A DNA stretch of 11,982 nucleotides from Oscillospiraceae bacterium (GTDB lineage Bacteria; Bacillota_A; Clostridia; Oscillospirales; Ruminococcaceae): contig JAFQAF010000184.1 in the NCBI GenBank assembly GCA_017400025.1, positions 1 to 11,982 of the forward strand, given 5' to 3'. Under the pieces are notes generated by a model. That model saw nothing but the letters and a program-made list of their open reading frames with translations, ran no database searches and was not told the origin of the DNA. Below are positions 1 through 8,032 of this stretch, piece after piece. How positions within the stretch are numbered: the first letter of the stretch is position 1; each line of letters opens with the position of its first letter. The position numbers were made by a program, and so were the translations under genes.

Positions 1-305
1 AATCCATTGCCCACATCACAGGCGGCGGTTTTTACGAAAACGTGCCACGTGCACTGCCTGAAGGCAAAAAAGCAGTTATCCGCAGGGAAGACGTACGCGT
101 TCTGCCCGTTTTTGACCTTATTGCACAGACAGGCAATATTCCTGTTGAAGATATGTATTCAACATTCAATATGGGCGTGGGCATGATGATTATTGTATCC
201 GCAGAAGATGCTGACACAGCAATTGAAACACTGAAGGCTGCAGGCGAAGATGCTTACATCGTAGGCAGAATTGAAGACGGCGAAAAGGGTGTGGAATTAT
301 GTTGA
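1..305 (+). CDS. purM: Phosphoribosylformylglycinamidine cyclo-ligase (AIR synthase), C-terminal part
   Basis: Partial gene: the 5' end lies before the window and the reading frame is entered at base 3, leaving 100 codons and a TGA stop at 303-305. PurM is a cytosolic enzyme that uses ATP to close the imidazole ring, turning FGAM into AIR (fifth step of purine synthesis). The visible part is the C-terminal half of the PurM/ThiL-type domain. It opens with HITGGGFYENVPR, the family's conserved glycine-rich segment, and continues with MYSTFNMGVGM and a closing AYIVGRIEDG strand, all typical of the PurM C-terminus. The last seven bases (ATGTTGA) overlap the start of purN, which suggests translational coupling. 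The rest of the operon (purF, purC or purE would be usual) presumably lies upstream. That is inference. Confidence 0.96.
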   Translation, partial: SIAHITGGGFYENVPRALPEGKKAVIRREDVRVLPVFDLIAQTGNIPVEDMYSTFNMGVGMMIIVSAEDADTAIETLKAAGEDAYIVGRIEDGEKGVELC

Positions 306-895
306 AAGTAGCAGTCCTGGTATCCGGCGGCGGCACAAACCTGCAGGCAATACTTGACGCTGTGGACAACGGAAAAATCACCAATGCAAAGGTGGAAAAA
401 GTAATTTCCAACGTGGCCGGTGCATACGCCCTTGAAAGGGCAGCAAACCACGGTGTTGCCGGTGTGACACTGCGCAGAAAAGACTTTGAAAACAGACAGG
501 CCTGGGAAAAAGCCCTGATTGCAGAAATAGAAGACTGCGGCGCACAGCTGATAGTACTGGCTGGCTTTATGGCTATCCTGTCTGAAGATTTTACAAAACA
601 TTTTGAAAACAGGATAATAAACGTTCATCCTTCACTTATTCCGTCCTTCTGCGGCGAAGGTATGTACGGTCTCCATGTTCATGAAGCAGCCCTTGCAAAA
701 GGCGTGAAAGTGACAGGTGCAACAGTACACTTTGTAAACGAAGAGGTGGACGGCGGCAGAATCATCGCACAGAAAGCCGTTGAAGTACAGCCGGGAGATA
801 CTCCTGAAATCCTGCAGAAGCGTGTAATGCAGCAGGCAGAATGGATTATACTTCCACAGGCAATAGACGATATTGCAAACAACAGAATTCAGTAA
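299..895 (+). CDS. purN: Phosphoribosylglycinamide formyltransferase (folate-dependent GAR transformylase)
   Basis: 198 residues, close to the usual 190-215. PurN transfers the formyl group of 10-formyl-THF to GAR, giving FGAR (third purine step), in the cytosol. The N-terminus (VLVSGGGTNLQAIL, residues 7-20) is the phosphate-binding loop for GAR. The catalytic triad known from E. coli PurN (Asn106, His108, Asp144) is present as N108 and H110 in INVHPSLIPSF and D151 in EEVDGGRII. The segment after HPSLIPSF reads CGEGMYG in place of the commoner PGxxA; I believe this is a variant found in clostridial PurN, but have not verified it. The ATG at 299 overlaps the purM stop by 7 bp. Only a weak AAGGG-like ribosome site precedes it, so expression probably depends on ribosomes finishing purM. 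The cofactor can be supplied by fhs at the end of this window. Confidence 0.97.
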   Translation: MLKVAVLVSGGGTNLQAILDAVDNGKITNAKVEKVISNVAGAYALERAANHGVAGVTLRRKDFENRQAWEKALIAEIEDCGAQLIVLAGFMAILSEDFTKHFENRIINVHPSLIPSFCGEGMYGLHVHEAALAKGVKVTGATVHFVNEEVDGGRIIAQKAVEVQPGDTPEILQKRVMQQAEWIILPQAIDDIANNRIQ

Positions 896-935
896 AATAT
901 GTAGAGGGCGGCCTGCCGGCCGTCCCGAATATAAA
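894..935 (+). repeat. Short GC-rich palindromic repeat, copy 1 (purN-purO gap)
   Basis: The sequence AAAATAT (894-900) is followed after 5 bases by GGGCGG (906-911), 9 bases, and CGTCCCG (921-927), then an ATAAA tail. It forms a hairpin with an 8-pair stem, GGGCGGCC (906-913) against GGCCGTCC (918-925), with one G-T wobble and a TGCC loop. A second element at 2841-2880 has the same three blocks at the same spacing, while the loop and flanks differ. Its first bases overlap the purN stop codon. There is no T-tract after it, so it does not look like a terminator. It may be a REP-like dispersed element or an mRNA processing or stability structure; the role is unknown. Confidence 0.6.
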
Positions 936-954
936 CAGAAAGAGAGAAAACAGA

Positions 955-1647
955 ATGACAAGCCTGAAAACTTATCTTGAAAACAACTCTTACCCTGGCC
1001 GCGGCATCCTTATCGGAAAAACAGAAACAGATATGGTTATTGCATATTTCATTATGGGCCGCAGCGAAAACAGCCGCAACAGAATCTTCTTTGAAAGCGA
1101 AGGCGGTATCCGCACAAAGGCATTTGACGAAAGCAAACTGTCTGACCCTTCCCTGATTATCTATGCACCTGTACGCGTACTGGGCGACACAACAATCGTT
1201 ACAAATGGCGACCAGACTGATACAGTCTATGAATATATGATGATGGGCAAATCCTTTGAAGATGCTCTGCGCACAAGAGAATTTGAACCGGACGGTCCTA
1301 ACTGGACACCGCGTATTTCCGGCATTGTTTACCCGGACAATACATTCAAGCTGTCCATACTGAAAAGCGACAACGGCAGCGATGCACAGTGTGTAAGAAA
1401 TTTCTTTGAATACTCTGCACCAATCACAGGTCAGGGCCGCCTTATCCATACATACAAAGAAAACGGCACACCAATTCCTTCCTTTGAAGGCGAACCAAAA
1501 GTATTTGAAATCGGCGGTGATATTGATACATTCACAGAAACAGTGTGGAACGCACTGAACCCTGACAACAAGGTATCACTGTTTGTAAGATATATTTCCC
1601 TCAGCGACAAATCCGTACAGACAAGAATTGTAAACAAAAACGTTTAA
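955..1647 (+). CDS. purO: PurO-like IMP cyclohydrolase (archaeal-type)
   Basis: 230 residues; archaeal PurO is about 200. The predicted role is closing FAICAR to IMP, the last purine step, in the cytosol. Family-like segments are GRGILIG (15-21), [14 protein letters not shown] (30-43), the [13 protein letters not shown] stretch (66-78), NGDQTDT (84-90) and TPRISGIVY (118-126). The glycine-rich opening, the arginine-rich [17 protein letters not shown] and TPRI match what I recall of Methanothermobacter PurO. It is unrelated to the MGS-like cyclohydrolase domain of ordinary bacterial PurH, and the neighbouring purH lacks that domain, which supports the assignment strongly. The frame is open back to an ATG at 841, but that would add 38 residues overlapping purN and reading through the repeat. 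The ATG at 955 follows a purine-rich AAAGAGAGAAAA stretch and begins where the family similarity begins. This ribosome site is weaker than those of its neighbours. Confidence 0.88.
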   Translation: MTSLKTYLENNSYPGRGILIGKTETDMVIAYFIMGRSENSRNRIFFESEGGIRTKAFDESKLSDPSLIIYAPVRVLGDTTIVTNGDQTDTVYEYMMMGKSFEDALRTREFEPDGPNWTPRISGIVYPDNTFKLSILKSDNGSDAQCVRNFFEYSAPITGQGRLIHTYKENGTPIPSFEGEPKVFEIGGDIDTFTETVWNALNPDNKVSLFVRYISLSDKSVQTRIVNKNV

Positions 1648-1652
1648 GGAGG
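1646..1652 (+). promoter_or_regulatory. Strong ribosome binding site for the AICAR transformylase gene
   Basis: AAGGAGG lies 8 bases before the ATG at 1661 and overlaps the TAA stop of the purO-like gene (1645-1647). This supports the start at 1661 over the in-frame ATG at 1670 and suggests coupled translation of the two genes for the last two purine steps. Confidence 0.85.
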
Positions 1653-1660
1653 ACACTGCA

Positions 1661-2833
1661 ATGAAAGAAATGGAACTGAAATACGGCTGTAACCCTAACC
1701 AGAAACCTTCCAGAGTGTTTATGAAAGAAGGCGAACTGCCAATCACAGTGCTGAACGGCCGTCCAGGCTACATCAATCTGCTGGATGCTTTCAACGGCTG
1801 GCAGCTGGTAAAGGAACTGAAAAGAGCTACAGGCCTGCCTGCAGCAACATCCTTCAAACACGTTTCACCTGCAGGTGCAGCAGTTGGTCTGCCACTGTCA
1901 GAAGTTGAACAGAAAATCTACTTTGTTGAAGGCATGGAATTCTCTCCTCTGGCATGTGCCTATGCACGTGCACGCGGTGCTGACAGAATGTCCTCCTTCG
2001 GCGACTTTATTTCCCTGTCTGACGTTTGTGATGCTGCCACAGCAAAAATGATTGCAAGAGAAGTTTCTGACGGCGTTATTGCACCGGGCTACACAGAAGA
2101 AGCCCTGGAAATCCTGAAGAAAAAGAAAAAAGGCGGCTACAACGTTATTCAGATTGATGAAAACTATGTACCTGCACCAATCGAAACAAAAGATGTTTTC
2201 GGCATCACATTTGAACAGGGCAGAAACGAACTGGTTATCGACAAAAACTCCTTTGAAAACATTGTAACAGAAACAAAGGACCTGCCGGAAAGTGCAAAAA
2301 TTGACCTGGCTATTGCCATGATTACACTGAAATACACACAGTCCAACTCTGTATGCTACGTAAAAGACGGTCAGGCTATCGGTATCGGCGCAGGCCAGCA
2401 GTCCCGTATTCACTGCACACGTCTTGCAGGCCAGAAAGCAGACAACTGGTGGCTGCGTCAGCACGAAAAAGTGCTGGGTCTTGAATTTGTGGACGGCCTT
2501 TCCCGTGCAGACCGCGACAACGCCATTGACGTTTATATGTCTGATGAATACGAAGACGTACTGGCAGAAGGCGTATGGCAGACAAAATTCAAAACAAAAC
2601 CTGAAGTTTTCACAAGAGCAGAACAGAAAGAATGGCTTAAACAGCTGACAGGCGTTGCCCTTGGCTCTGATGCATTCTTCCCATTCGGTGACAATATTGA
2701 ACGCGCACACAAAACAGGCGTTAAATACATTGCACAGCCGGGCGGCTCTGTTCGTGATGACAATGTTATTGAAACATGCAACAAACACGGCATCACAATG
2801 GCATTCACAGGCATCCGTCTGTTCCACCATTAA
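1661..2833 (+). CDS. purH: AICAR transformylase, stand-alone (C-terminal PurH domain only)
   Basis: 390 residues, against about 510-590 for bifunctional PurH. The protein begins directly at the transformylase domain (YGCNPNQKP, residues 8-16) and has no MGS-like IMP cyclohydrolase domain. It formylates AICAR to FAICAR with 10-formyl-THF (ninth purine step). The catalytic Lys-His pair of AICAR transformylases is seen as K66-H67 in [10 protein letters not shown]. Other family segments are [44 protein letters not shown] and the C-terminal TGIRLFHH. The missing cyclohydrolase is supplied by the purO-like gene 13 bp upstream, so the two genes together replace one bifunctional PurH. The stop is followed by 86 bp containing the second repeat copy, then purD. 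The reaction is close to certain; whether the two proteins form a complex cannot be told. Confidence 0.96.
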   Translation: MKEMELKYGCNPNQKPSRVFMKEGELPITVLNGRPGYINLLDAFNGWQLVKELKRATGLPAATSFKHVSPAGAAVGLPLSEVEQKIYFVEGMEFSPLACAYARARGADRMSSFGDFISLSDVCDAATAKMIAREVSDGVIAPGYTEEALEILKKKKKGGYNVIQIDENYVPAPIETKDVFGITFEQGRNELVIDKNSFENIVTETKDLPESAKIDLAIAMITLKYTQSNSVCYVKDGQAIGIGAGQQSRIHCTRLAGQKADNWWLRQHEKVLGLEFVDGLSRADRDNAIDVYMSDEYEDVLAEGVWQTKFKTKPEVFTRAEQKEWLKQLTGVALGSDAFFPFGDNIERAHKTGVKYIAQPGGSVRDDNVIETCNKHGITMAFTGIRLFHH

Positions 2834-2840
2834 TACCTAT

Positions 2841-2890
2841 AAAATATTGCAGGGGCGGTGGCCTCATCGTCCCGGCATAAATCCCCTTGC
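2841..2890 (+). repeat. Short GC-rich palindromic repeat, copy 2 (purH-purD gap)
   Basis: The blocks AAAATAT (2841-2847), GGGCGG (2853-2858) and CGTCCCG (2868-2874) have the same spacings (5 and 9 bases) as copy 1 at 894-927, followed by CATAAA. The stem GGGGCG (2852-2857) with CGTCCC (2868-2873) pairs with one G-T wobble. Here an outer stem can also form: GCAGGGG (2849-2855) with CCCCTTGC (2883-2890), allowing a one-base bulge. The two foldings compete for the same G-run. No T-tract follows, so termination on the plus strand is unlikely. Function is unknown. Confidence 0.55.
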
Positions 2891-2907
2891 AAAAACAACA
2901 GTTTCAT

Positions 2908-2913
2908 AAGGAG
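2908..2913 (+). promoter_or_regulatory. Ribosome binding site fixing the purD start
   Basis: AAGGAG lies 6 bases before the ATG at 2920. The open frame extends upstream to a TTG at 2887, but that would add 11 non-conserved residues and place this site inside the gene. The ATG at 2920, which gives MKILVVGGGGREHA, is the sound start. Confidence 0.9.
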
Positions 2914-2919
2914 AAAAAC

Positions 2920-4182
2920 ATGAAAATTTTAGTAGTTGGCGGCGGCGGCCGTGAACATGCAATACTGAAAAGCCTTGCAGGTGAAGGCAGACAGCTGTTC
3001 TGCGCACCGGGCAATGCAGGCATTGCAAATCTTGCAACCTGTGTTGACATCAGAATAAATGACCTTGACGGCATTGTAAAATTTGCCACAGAAGAAAAAA
3101 TAGACCTTGCCCTTGTTTCACAGGACGAACCGCTGGTTCTGGGCATGGTTGATGCACTGCAGGCAGCAGGCATCCGCACATTTGGTCCTAACAAAGCTGC
3201 TGCAATCATTGAAGGCAGCAAGGCTTTTTCAAAAGACCTGATGAAAAAATACAATATCCCTACTGCAGCCTATGAAAAATTCACAGATTCTGCAGCAGCA
3301 ATAGAATATGTAAAGGCACAGGATTCTTACCCTACAGTAATCAAGGCTTCCGGTCTTGCCCTGGGCAAAGGCGTTATCATCGCACAGGATTTTGAAGAAG
3401 CAAAAGAAGCTATCATTGAAATGCTGGACGGCGGCAAATTCGGCGAATCCGGCAAGGAAATTGTTATTGAAGAATTTCTTACAGGCCCTGAAGTATCCGT
3501 TCTGGCTTTTACAGACGGTCACTGTGTACGCCCTATGATTTCTTCCAAAGACCACAAACGTGCCTTTGACAATGACGAAGGTCTGAACACAGGCGGTATG
3601 GGTGTTATCGCTCCAAACCCGTTCTACACAGAAGAAGTGGAAAAAATTGCTTACGAAACAATTCTTATCCCTACTATCGAAGCAATGAATGCCGAAGGCA
3701 GAACATTCAAGGGTGTTCTTTACTACGGTCTTATGATTACAGAAAAAGGCCCTAAGGTTATAGAATACAACTGCCGCTTCGGCGACCCTGAAGCACAGGT
3801 ATGCCTTTCCCTGCTGAAAACAGACCTGCTGGAAATTGTAAATGCTGTTATCGATGAAAGACTTTCTGAAATTGAAGTTGTAAACGAAGACGGTGCAGCA
3901 ATCATTGTTATGATGTGTTCCGGCGGCTATCCTGAAGCTTATGAAAAAGGCAAAGAAATCATCGGTCTTGACGAAAAAGGCCAGAACGATGCTTTCTATT
4001 ATGTTTTCCATTCCGGCACAAAAATGGCAGAAGGCAAATATCTGTCCAACGGCGGCCGCGTACTGGGCTTTGTGGCAAAAGGCAAGGATATTGCCGATGC
4101 ACAGAACAACGTATATTCCAACATTGACAAGGTAAGCTTTGAAAAGAGCTTCTACCGCCATGATATAGGAGGCAAAAGATAA
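2920..4182 (+). CDS. purD: Phosphoribosylamine-glycine ligase (GAR synthetase)
   Basis: 420 residues, the normal length (E. coli 429). PurD joins phosphoribosylamine and glycine with ATP to make GAR, the substrate of PurN (second purine step). It is an ATP-grasp enzyme with four parts. The N domain begins MKILVVGGGGREHAI. The central ATP-grasp region includes TVIKASGLALGKGV (139-152) and the adenine-side segment VIEEFLTGPEVSV (182-194). The metal-binding segment is IEYNCRFGDPEAQ (281-293). The C-terminal domain carries ASGGYP-like CSGGYPEAY (333-341). In the N domain the common GPExPLxxG motif is here SQDEPLVLG (67-75); the DEPLVLG part keeps the loop, and I think clostridial PurDs show similar variation. 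The gene ends in TAATG, sharing one base with the purL start, and contains the purL ribosome site. Confidence 0.98.
   Translation: MKILVVGGGGREHAILKSLAGEGRQLFCAPGNAGIANLATCVDIRINDLDGIVKFATEEKIDLALVSQDEPLVLGMVDALQAAGIRTFGPNKAAAIIEGSKAFSKDLMKKYNIPTAAYEKFTDSAAAIEYVKAQDSYPTVIKASGLALGKGVIIAQDFEEAKEAIIEMLDGGKFGESGKEIVIEEFLTGPEVSVLAFTDGHCVRPMISSKDHKRAFDNDEGLNTGGMGVIAPNPFYTEEVEKIAYETILIPTIEAMNAEGRTFKGVLYYGLMITEKGPKVIEYNCRFGDPEAQVCLSLLKTDLLEIVNAVIDERLSEIEVVNEDGAAIIVMMCSGGYPEAYEKGKEIIGLDEKGQNDAFYYVFHSGTKMAEGKYLSNGGRVLGFVAKGKDIADAQNNVYSNIDKVSFEKSFYRHDIGGKR
4167..4172 (+). promoter_or_regulatory. Ribosome binding site of purL inside the purD 3' end
   Basis: AGGAGG lies 9 bases before the ATG at 4182, within the last codons of purD. 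The stop and start share a base (TAATG), a typical arrangement for translational coupling. Confidence 0.85.
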
Positions 4183-7100
4183 TGGTATACAGAGTTTACG
4201 TTTCCAAAAAAGAAGAATTTGCAGGTGAAGACCGCTCAATGTTCAACGACCTTAAATCCTCACTGGGTATCAAAGGTCTGAGAAAAGTAAAAATCTACAA
4301 CCGCTATGATATTGAAGGTGTAGACAAAGAAACATTTGAAACAGCAGTTGCTTCCATCTTCTCCGAACCACAGGTAGACGATGTGGCATACTCCATCAAA
4401 ATCACAGAAAACACATTTGCAACAGAGCTTCTGCCGGGCCAGTTTGACCAGCGTGCAGACTCTGCACAGCAGTGTGTACAGTTTGTTACAGGCGGCAACA
4501 GACCTACAGTTAAATTTGCCCGTGTAATCAAGCTTTTCGGTCACGTTACAAAAGAAGAACTGGATGCAATCCAGAAACATATCATCAACCCTGTTGAATC
4601 CCGTCTTGCTTCACTGGATAAACCAAAAACACTGGAAACAGTTTATCCTCTGCCTGAAAAGACACCTGTAATCGAAGGCTTTATGGATATGAAAGCCGAA
4701 GAATTTGCAGGCTTTATAAAAGAATACGGCCTTGCAATGGACGCAGATGACCTTGCATTCTGTCAGGATTATTTCAAAAACCAGGAAAAACGCAATCCTA
4801 CTCTCACAGAACTGCGCATGATTGATACATACTGGTCAGACCACTGCCGCCATACAACATTCAACACAATTCTTGACGAAGTAACTATCGAACACGAAGC
4901 TGTAAAAGCTTCCTATGAAAAATACCTGGCTATCAAAGAAGAACTGTATCCAAACAAAAACAGACCTCTTACCCTGATGGACCTTGCAACAGTAGGTGCA
5001 AAATACCTCAAACGTACAGGCAAACTGAAAAACCTTGACGAAAGTGAAGAAATCAATGCCTGCAGCGTAAAAATCAACGTAAAAATGGAAGACGGTTCCA
5101 GCGAAAAATGGCTGATGATGTTCAAAAACGAAACACACAACCATCCTACAGAAATCGAACCGTTCGGCGGTGCAGCCACATGTCTGGGCGGTGCTATCCG
5201 TGACCCTCTGTCAGGCCGCAGCTATGTATACCAGGCTATGAGACTGACAGGTGCCGGCAACCCTCTTGCACCTCTTTCAGAAACACTGGAAGGCAAACTG
5301 CCACAGAGCAAAATCTGCCAGACAGCTGCAGCAGGCTATTCCTCCTACGGCAACCAGATAGGTCTTGCAACAGGCCACGTGGCAGAAGTTTACCACCCAG
5401 GCTACGTTGCAAAACGTATGGAAGTAGGCGCAGTTATGGGTGCAGCTCCTGCTAAAAACGTAGTGAGAAAAACACCTGCAGAAGGCGATGTTGTTATCCT
5501 GCTGGGCGGTGCCACAGGCCGTGACGGCTGCGGCGGTGCTACAGGTTCTTCCAAAGCACACTCCGTTTCTTCCCTTGAAGAATGCGGCGCTGAAGTACAG
5601 AAAGGCAACGCTCCGGAAGAAAGAAAAATCCAGCGTCTGTTCCGTGACCCTGAAGTTACACGCATGATAAAACGCTGCAACGACTTTGGTGCAGGCGGTG
5701 TATCCGTTGCTATCGGTGAACTGGCAGACAGCCTGTCAATCAACCTTGATGTTGTTCCTAAAAAATACGAAGGCCTTACAGCTACAGAACTGGCAATCAG
5801 TGAATCCCAGGAAAGAATGGCAGTTGTTGTTTCCCGGGCAAATGCAGCCAAATTTATTAAAAAGGCTGAAATGGAAAACCTGTCTGCTGTGCGTGTAGCA
5901 ACAGTTACAGATACAGGCAGACTGGAAATGTTCTTTGAAGGCGAAAAAATTGTTGATCTTTCCAGAGAATTCCTCAACTCTGCAGGTGCTGTTAAATTTG
6001 CACAGGCAGCAGTTACAGCTGACACACTTACAGAAGAAGTAAAAGTTACAGATATAGAAAAAGACTGGACAGCACTTATGGCTGACCTGAACGTTGCTTC
6101 ACAGCGCGGTCTTGTGGAACGTTTTGACGCTACAATCGGCGCAGCAACAGTTCTTATGCCATACGGCGGCAGATATCAGTCAACACCTGCACAGGCTATG
6201 AGTGCCAAGATTCCTGCACTGGGCAAAGAAACATCCACTGCTTCCCTTATGGCATGGGGCTTTGACCCATACCTGGCTTCACAGTCACCATACTATTCTG
6301 CATATTACGCAGTAGTTTCCTCCACAGCAAAAATGATTGCTGCCGGCGGCGATCTGAAAAATATGTGGTACTCCTTCCAGGAATACTTTGAAAGACTGGG
6401 CAAAGAAAAAACCCGCTGGGGCAAACCTTTTGCGGCACTTCTCGGTGCACTGGAAGCACAGCTGGCCCTGGGCATCGGCTCTATCGGCGGCAAGGACTCC
6501 ATGTCCGGCTCATTTGAAAATATCGATGTTCCTCCTACACTTATCTCCTTTGCAGCAGGCGTGGCAGATGCAGAAAACATCATCTCACCTGAATTCAAGG
6601 CAGCAGGCCATTACCTGTACTTTGCTGCTCCTGAAAAGGATGAAAACGGCCTGTACAAAGCAGAAAGCCTTGTAAACCTGTTCAACAAGGTTACAAAGCT
6701 TATCAGAGACAAAAAAGTTGTATCCGCATGGGCAACAGGCTTTGGCGGTGTGGCTGAAGGTCTGGCAAAAATGGCATTCGGCAACAGAATCGGTGTTAAA
6801 GTGGATGCTGCTGTTACAGCAGAAGAACTGTTCGGCAAATGCTACGGTGGCTTTATCCTTGAAACAGAAAAACCAATCCGCCTGGGCAAAAAAGTTGGTG
6901 TTACTATTGATGAATACAAAATCAAAGTATGGCGCAGAGTGCTGAAGCTGGACAAACTGGAAAAAGCATACAACGGCACACTGGAAGGCATCTATCCTAC
7001 AAAAGCTGCAACACAGAAAACTGTAAAATACGAAAATATTTCCTACACAGAAAGAAACCTGTACCGCCCAGCAATCAAAGTGGCACAGCCAAAGGTTCTT

Positions 7101-7886
7101 ATTCCTGTATTCCCGGGCACAAACTGCGAATACGATACAGCCAGAGCATTTGAAGAAAACGGTGCAAAAGCTGAAATCCTGGTTATCCGCAACAACCGCC
7201 CACAAGATGTTATGGACAGTGCCAAACGTCTGGCACAGGCTATCAGAACCAGCCAGATTATCGCTCTGCCAGGCGGCTTCTCCGGCGGTGACGAACCGGA
7301 CGGTTCTGCAAAATTCATCGTTTCCCTGCTCAGAAACCCTGAAGTTGCAAATGAAATCGAAGAACTGCTTCACAACCGTGACGGTCTGATGTGCGGTATC
7401 TGCAACGGCTTCCAAGCTCTTATCAAACTGGGCCTTGTACCATTCGGCCACATCACAGCACCATCTGCACTGGCACCTACACTCACATTCAACTCTATCG
7501 GCCGCCACCAGTCCCGTCTGGTACGCACCAGAGTTGCTTCTGTAAAATCCCCATGGCTTATGCACCACAATGTAGGCGATATCAATACTATTGCCATTTC
7601 CCACGGTGAAGGCCGATTTATCGCAACAGAAGAAATGCTGCAGCAGCTGATTGCAAACGGTCAGATTGCCACACAGTATGTTGACCTTGAGGGCAACGCA
7701 ACAAGCGATATTGATTTCTGTCCAAACAACTCCATGCTGGCAGTTGAAGGTATCACTTCACCGGACGGCCGTGTATTCGGCAAGATGGGCCACAGCGAAC
7801 GCACAACAAAATACACATACAAAAACGTTCCGGACACAGAAAAACAGCTTATCTTCAAAGGTGCTGTAGATTACTTTACAAAATAA
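4182..7886 (+). CDS. purL: Phosphoribosylformylglycinamidine synthase, single-chain
   Basis: 1234 residues. This large FGAM synthase takes the amide nitrogen of glutamine and, with ATP, converts FGAR to FGAM (fourth purine step), the substrate of PurM. A PurS-like N-terminal domain covers about residues 1-90. A linker follows, with YWSDHCRHTTF at 217-227. The two PurM-like halves contain FKNETHNHPTEIEPFGG (from 314, nucleotide binding) and GIGSIGGKDSM (764-774). A class I glutamine amidotransferase domain runs from about 970 to the end, with nucleophile C1074 in GICNGFQ and H1204 and E1206 in GHSER. All catalytic parts are intact. It is all-in-one, unlike the split PurS/PurQ/PurL of Bacillus, and resembles the long clostridial clade rather than E. 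coli PurL (about 1295 residues). It is the last gene before a terminator hairpin, and the next gene makes glutamine, its nitrogen donor. Confidence 0.98.
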   Translation: MVYRVYVSKKEEFAGEDRSMFNDLKSSLGIKGLRKVKIYNRYDIEGVDKETFETAVASIFSEPQVDDVAYSIKITENTFATELLPGQFDQRADSAQQCVQFVTGGNRPTVKFARVIKLFGHVTKEELDAIQKHIINPVESRLASLDKPKTLETVYPLPEKTPVIEGFMDMKAEEFAGFIKEYGLAMDADDLAFCQDYFKNQEKRNPTLTELRMIDTYWSDHCRHTTFNTILDEVTIEHEAVKASYEKYLAIKEELYPNKNRPLTLMDLATVGAKYLKRTGKLKNLDESEEINACSVKINVKMEDGSSEKWLMMFKNETHNHPTEIEPFGGAATCLGGAIRDPLSGRSYVYQAMRLTGAGNPLAPLSETLEGKLPQSKICQTAAAGYSSYGNQIGLATGHVAEVYHPGYVAKRMEVGAVMGAAPAKNVVRKTPAEGDVVILLGGATGRDGCGGATGSSKAHSVSSLEECGAEVQKGNAPEERKIQRLFRDPEVTRMIKRCNDFGAGGVSVAIGELADSLSINLDVVPKKYEGLTATELAISESQERMAVVVSRANAAKFIKKAEMENLSAVRVATVTDTGRLEMFFEGEKIVDLSREFLNSAGAVKFAQAAVTADTLTEEVKVTDIEKDWTALMADLNVASQRGLVERFDATIGAATVLMPYGGRYQSTPAQAMSAKIPALGKETSTASLMAWGFDPYLASQSPYYSAYYAVVSSTAKMIAAGGDLKNMWYSFQEYFERLGKEKTRWGKPFAALLGALEAQLALGIGSIGGKDSMSGSFENIDVPPTLISFAAGVADAENIISPEFKAAGHYLYFAAPEKDENGLYKAESLVNLFNKVTKLIRDKKVVSAWATGFGGVAEGLAKMAFGNRIGVKVDAAVTAEELFGKCYGGFILETEKPIRLGKKVGVTIDEYKIKVWRRVLKLDKLEKAYNGTLEGIYPTKAATQKTVKYENISYTERNLYRPAIKVAQPKVLIPVFPGTNCEYDTARAFEENGAKAEILVIRNNRPQDVMDSAKRLAQAIRTSQIIALPGGFSGGDEPDGSAKFIVSLLRNPEVANEIEELLHNRDGLMCGICNGFQALIKLGLVPFGHITAPSALAPTLTFNSIGRHQSRLVRTRVASVKSPWLMHHNVGDINTIAISHGEGRFIATEEMLQQLIANGQIATQYVDLEGNATSDIDFCPNNSMLAVEGITSPDGRVFGKMGHSERTTKYTYKNVPDTEKQLIFKGAVDYFTK

Positions 7887-7900
7887 TTAAATGGCAAAAA

Positions 7901-7940
7901 ATTATCACCCGGGGCAAACTCTCGGGTGATAATGTCTTTT
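7901..7940 (+). terminator. Probable intrinsic terminator of the purine operon
   Basis: A perfect 11-pair inverted repeat, ATTATCACCCG (7901-7911) and CGGGTGATAAT (7923-7933), with an 11-base loop, starts 14 bp after the purL stop. It is followed by GTCTTTT. The T-tract is short and interrupted, so termination may be partial and some readthrough into glnN is possible. Confidence 0.75.
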
Positions 7941-7943
7941 AAA

Positions 7944-7978
7944 GGCAGTCAGAGCCGGGATTATATCCGCAGACTGCC
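7944..7978 (+). promoter_or_regulatory. Imperfect hairpin in the glnN leader, role unknown
   Basis: GGCAGTC (7944-7950) pairs perfectly with GACTGCC (7972-7978). Inside, GC-GGG (7954-7959, one-base bulge) can pair with TCCGC (7966-7970), giving a two-part stem around an ATTATA loop. No T-tract follows, so it is not a second ordinary terminator. It sits 62 bases before the glnN start, between the purine-operon terminator and an AT-rich stretch (about 7985-8020) containing TATACT at 8006-8011. I could not find a convincing -35 element and do not call a promoter. It could be a DNA operator for a nitrogen regulator or an RNA leader structure; the sequence does not decide. Confidence 0.45.
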
Positions 7979-8026
7979 GCAAAGCATATTATACAATAAT
8001 ACATATATACTGAAATATACTTAAAC

Positions 8027-8032
8027 GGAGGG
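8027..8032 (+). promoter_or_regulatory. Ribosome binding site of glnN
   Basis: GGAGGG lies 7 bases before the ATG at 8040 and supports that start. Confidence 0.85.

Noticed and set aside
841..954. A longer start for the purO-like gene at the in-frame ATG at 841
   Set aside because: The extra 38 residues overlap purN in another frame and read through the palindromic repeat. No ribosome site precedes 841, and family similarity begins after 955.
1898..2830. Open frame of 310 codons on the minus strand inside purH, with others of over 330 codons at 3229-4239 and 6585-7604
   Set aside because: Each lies in exact codon register with the sense gene. Antisense stops in that register need sense codons TTA, CTA or TCA, which these genes rarely use. 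The translations are rich in Cys and Phe, the complements of ACA/GCA and AAA/GAA codons, and resemble no protein. They are products of codon bias.
2849..2890. Terminator between purH and purD
   Set aside because: The outer stem is followed by AAAAACAACAG, not a T-tract, and purD continues the same pathway on the same strand.
2887..2919. TTG start for purD at 2887
   Set aside because: It would add residues not found in PurD and lacks a ribosome site, while AAGGAG is placed correctly for the ATG at 2920.
7981..8020. Sigma-A promoter for glnN using TATACT or TACAAT as the -10 element
   Set aside because: No acceptable -35 hexamer 16-18 bases upstream of either; in AT-rich sequence such -10 matches are expected by chance.
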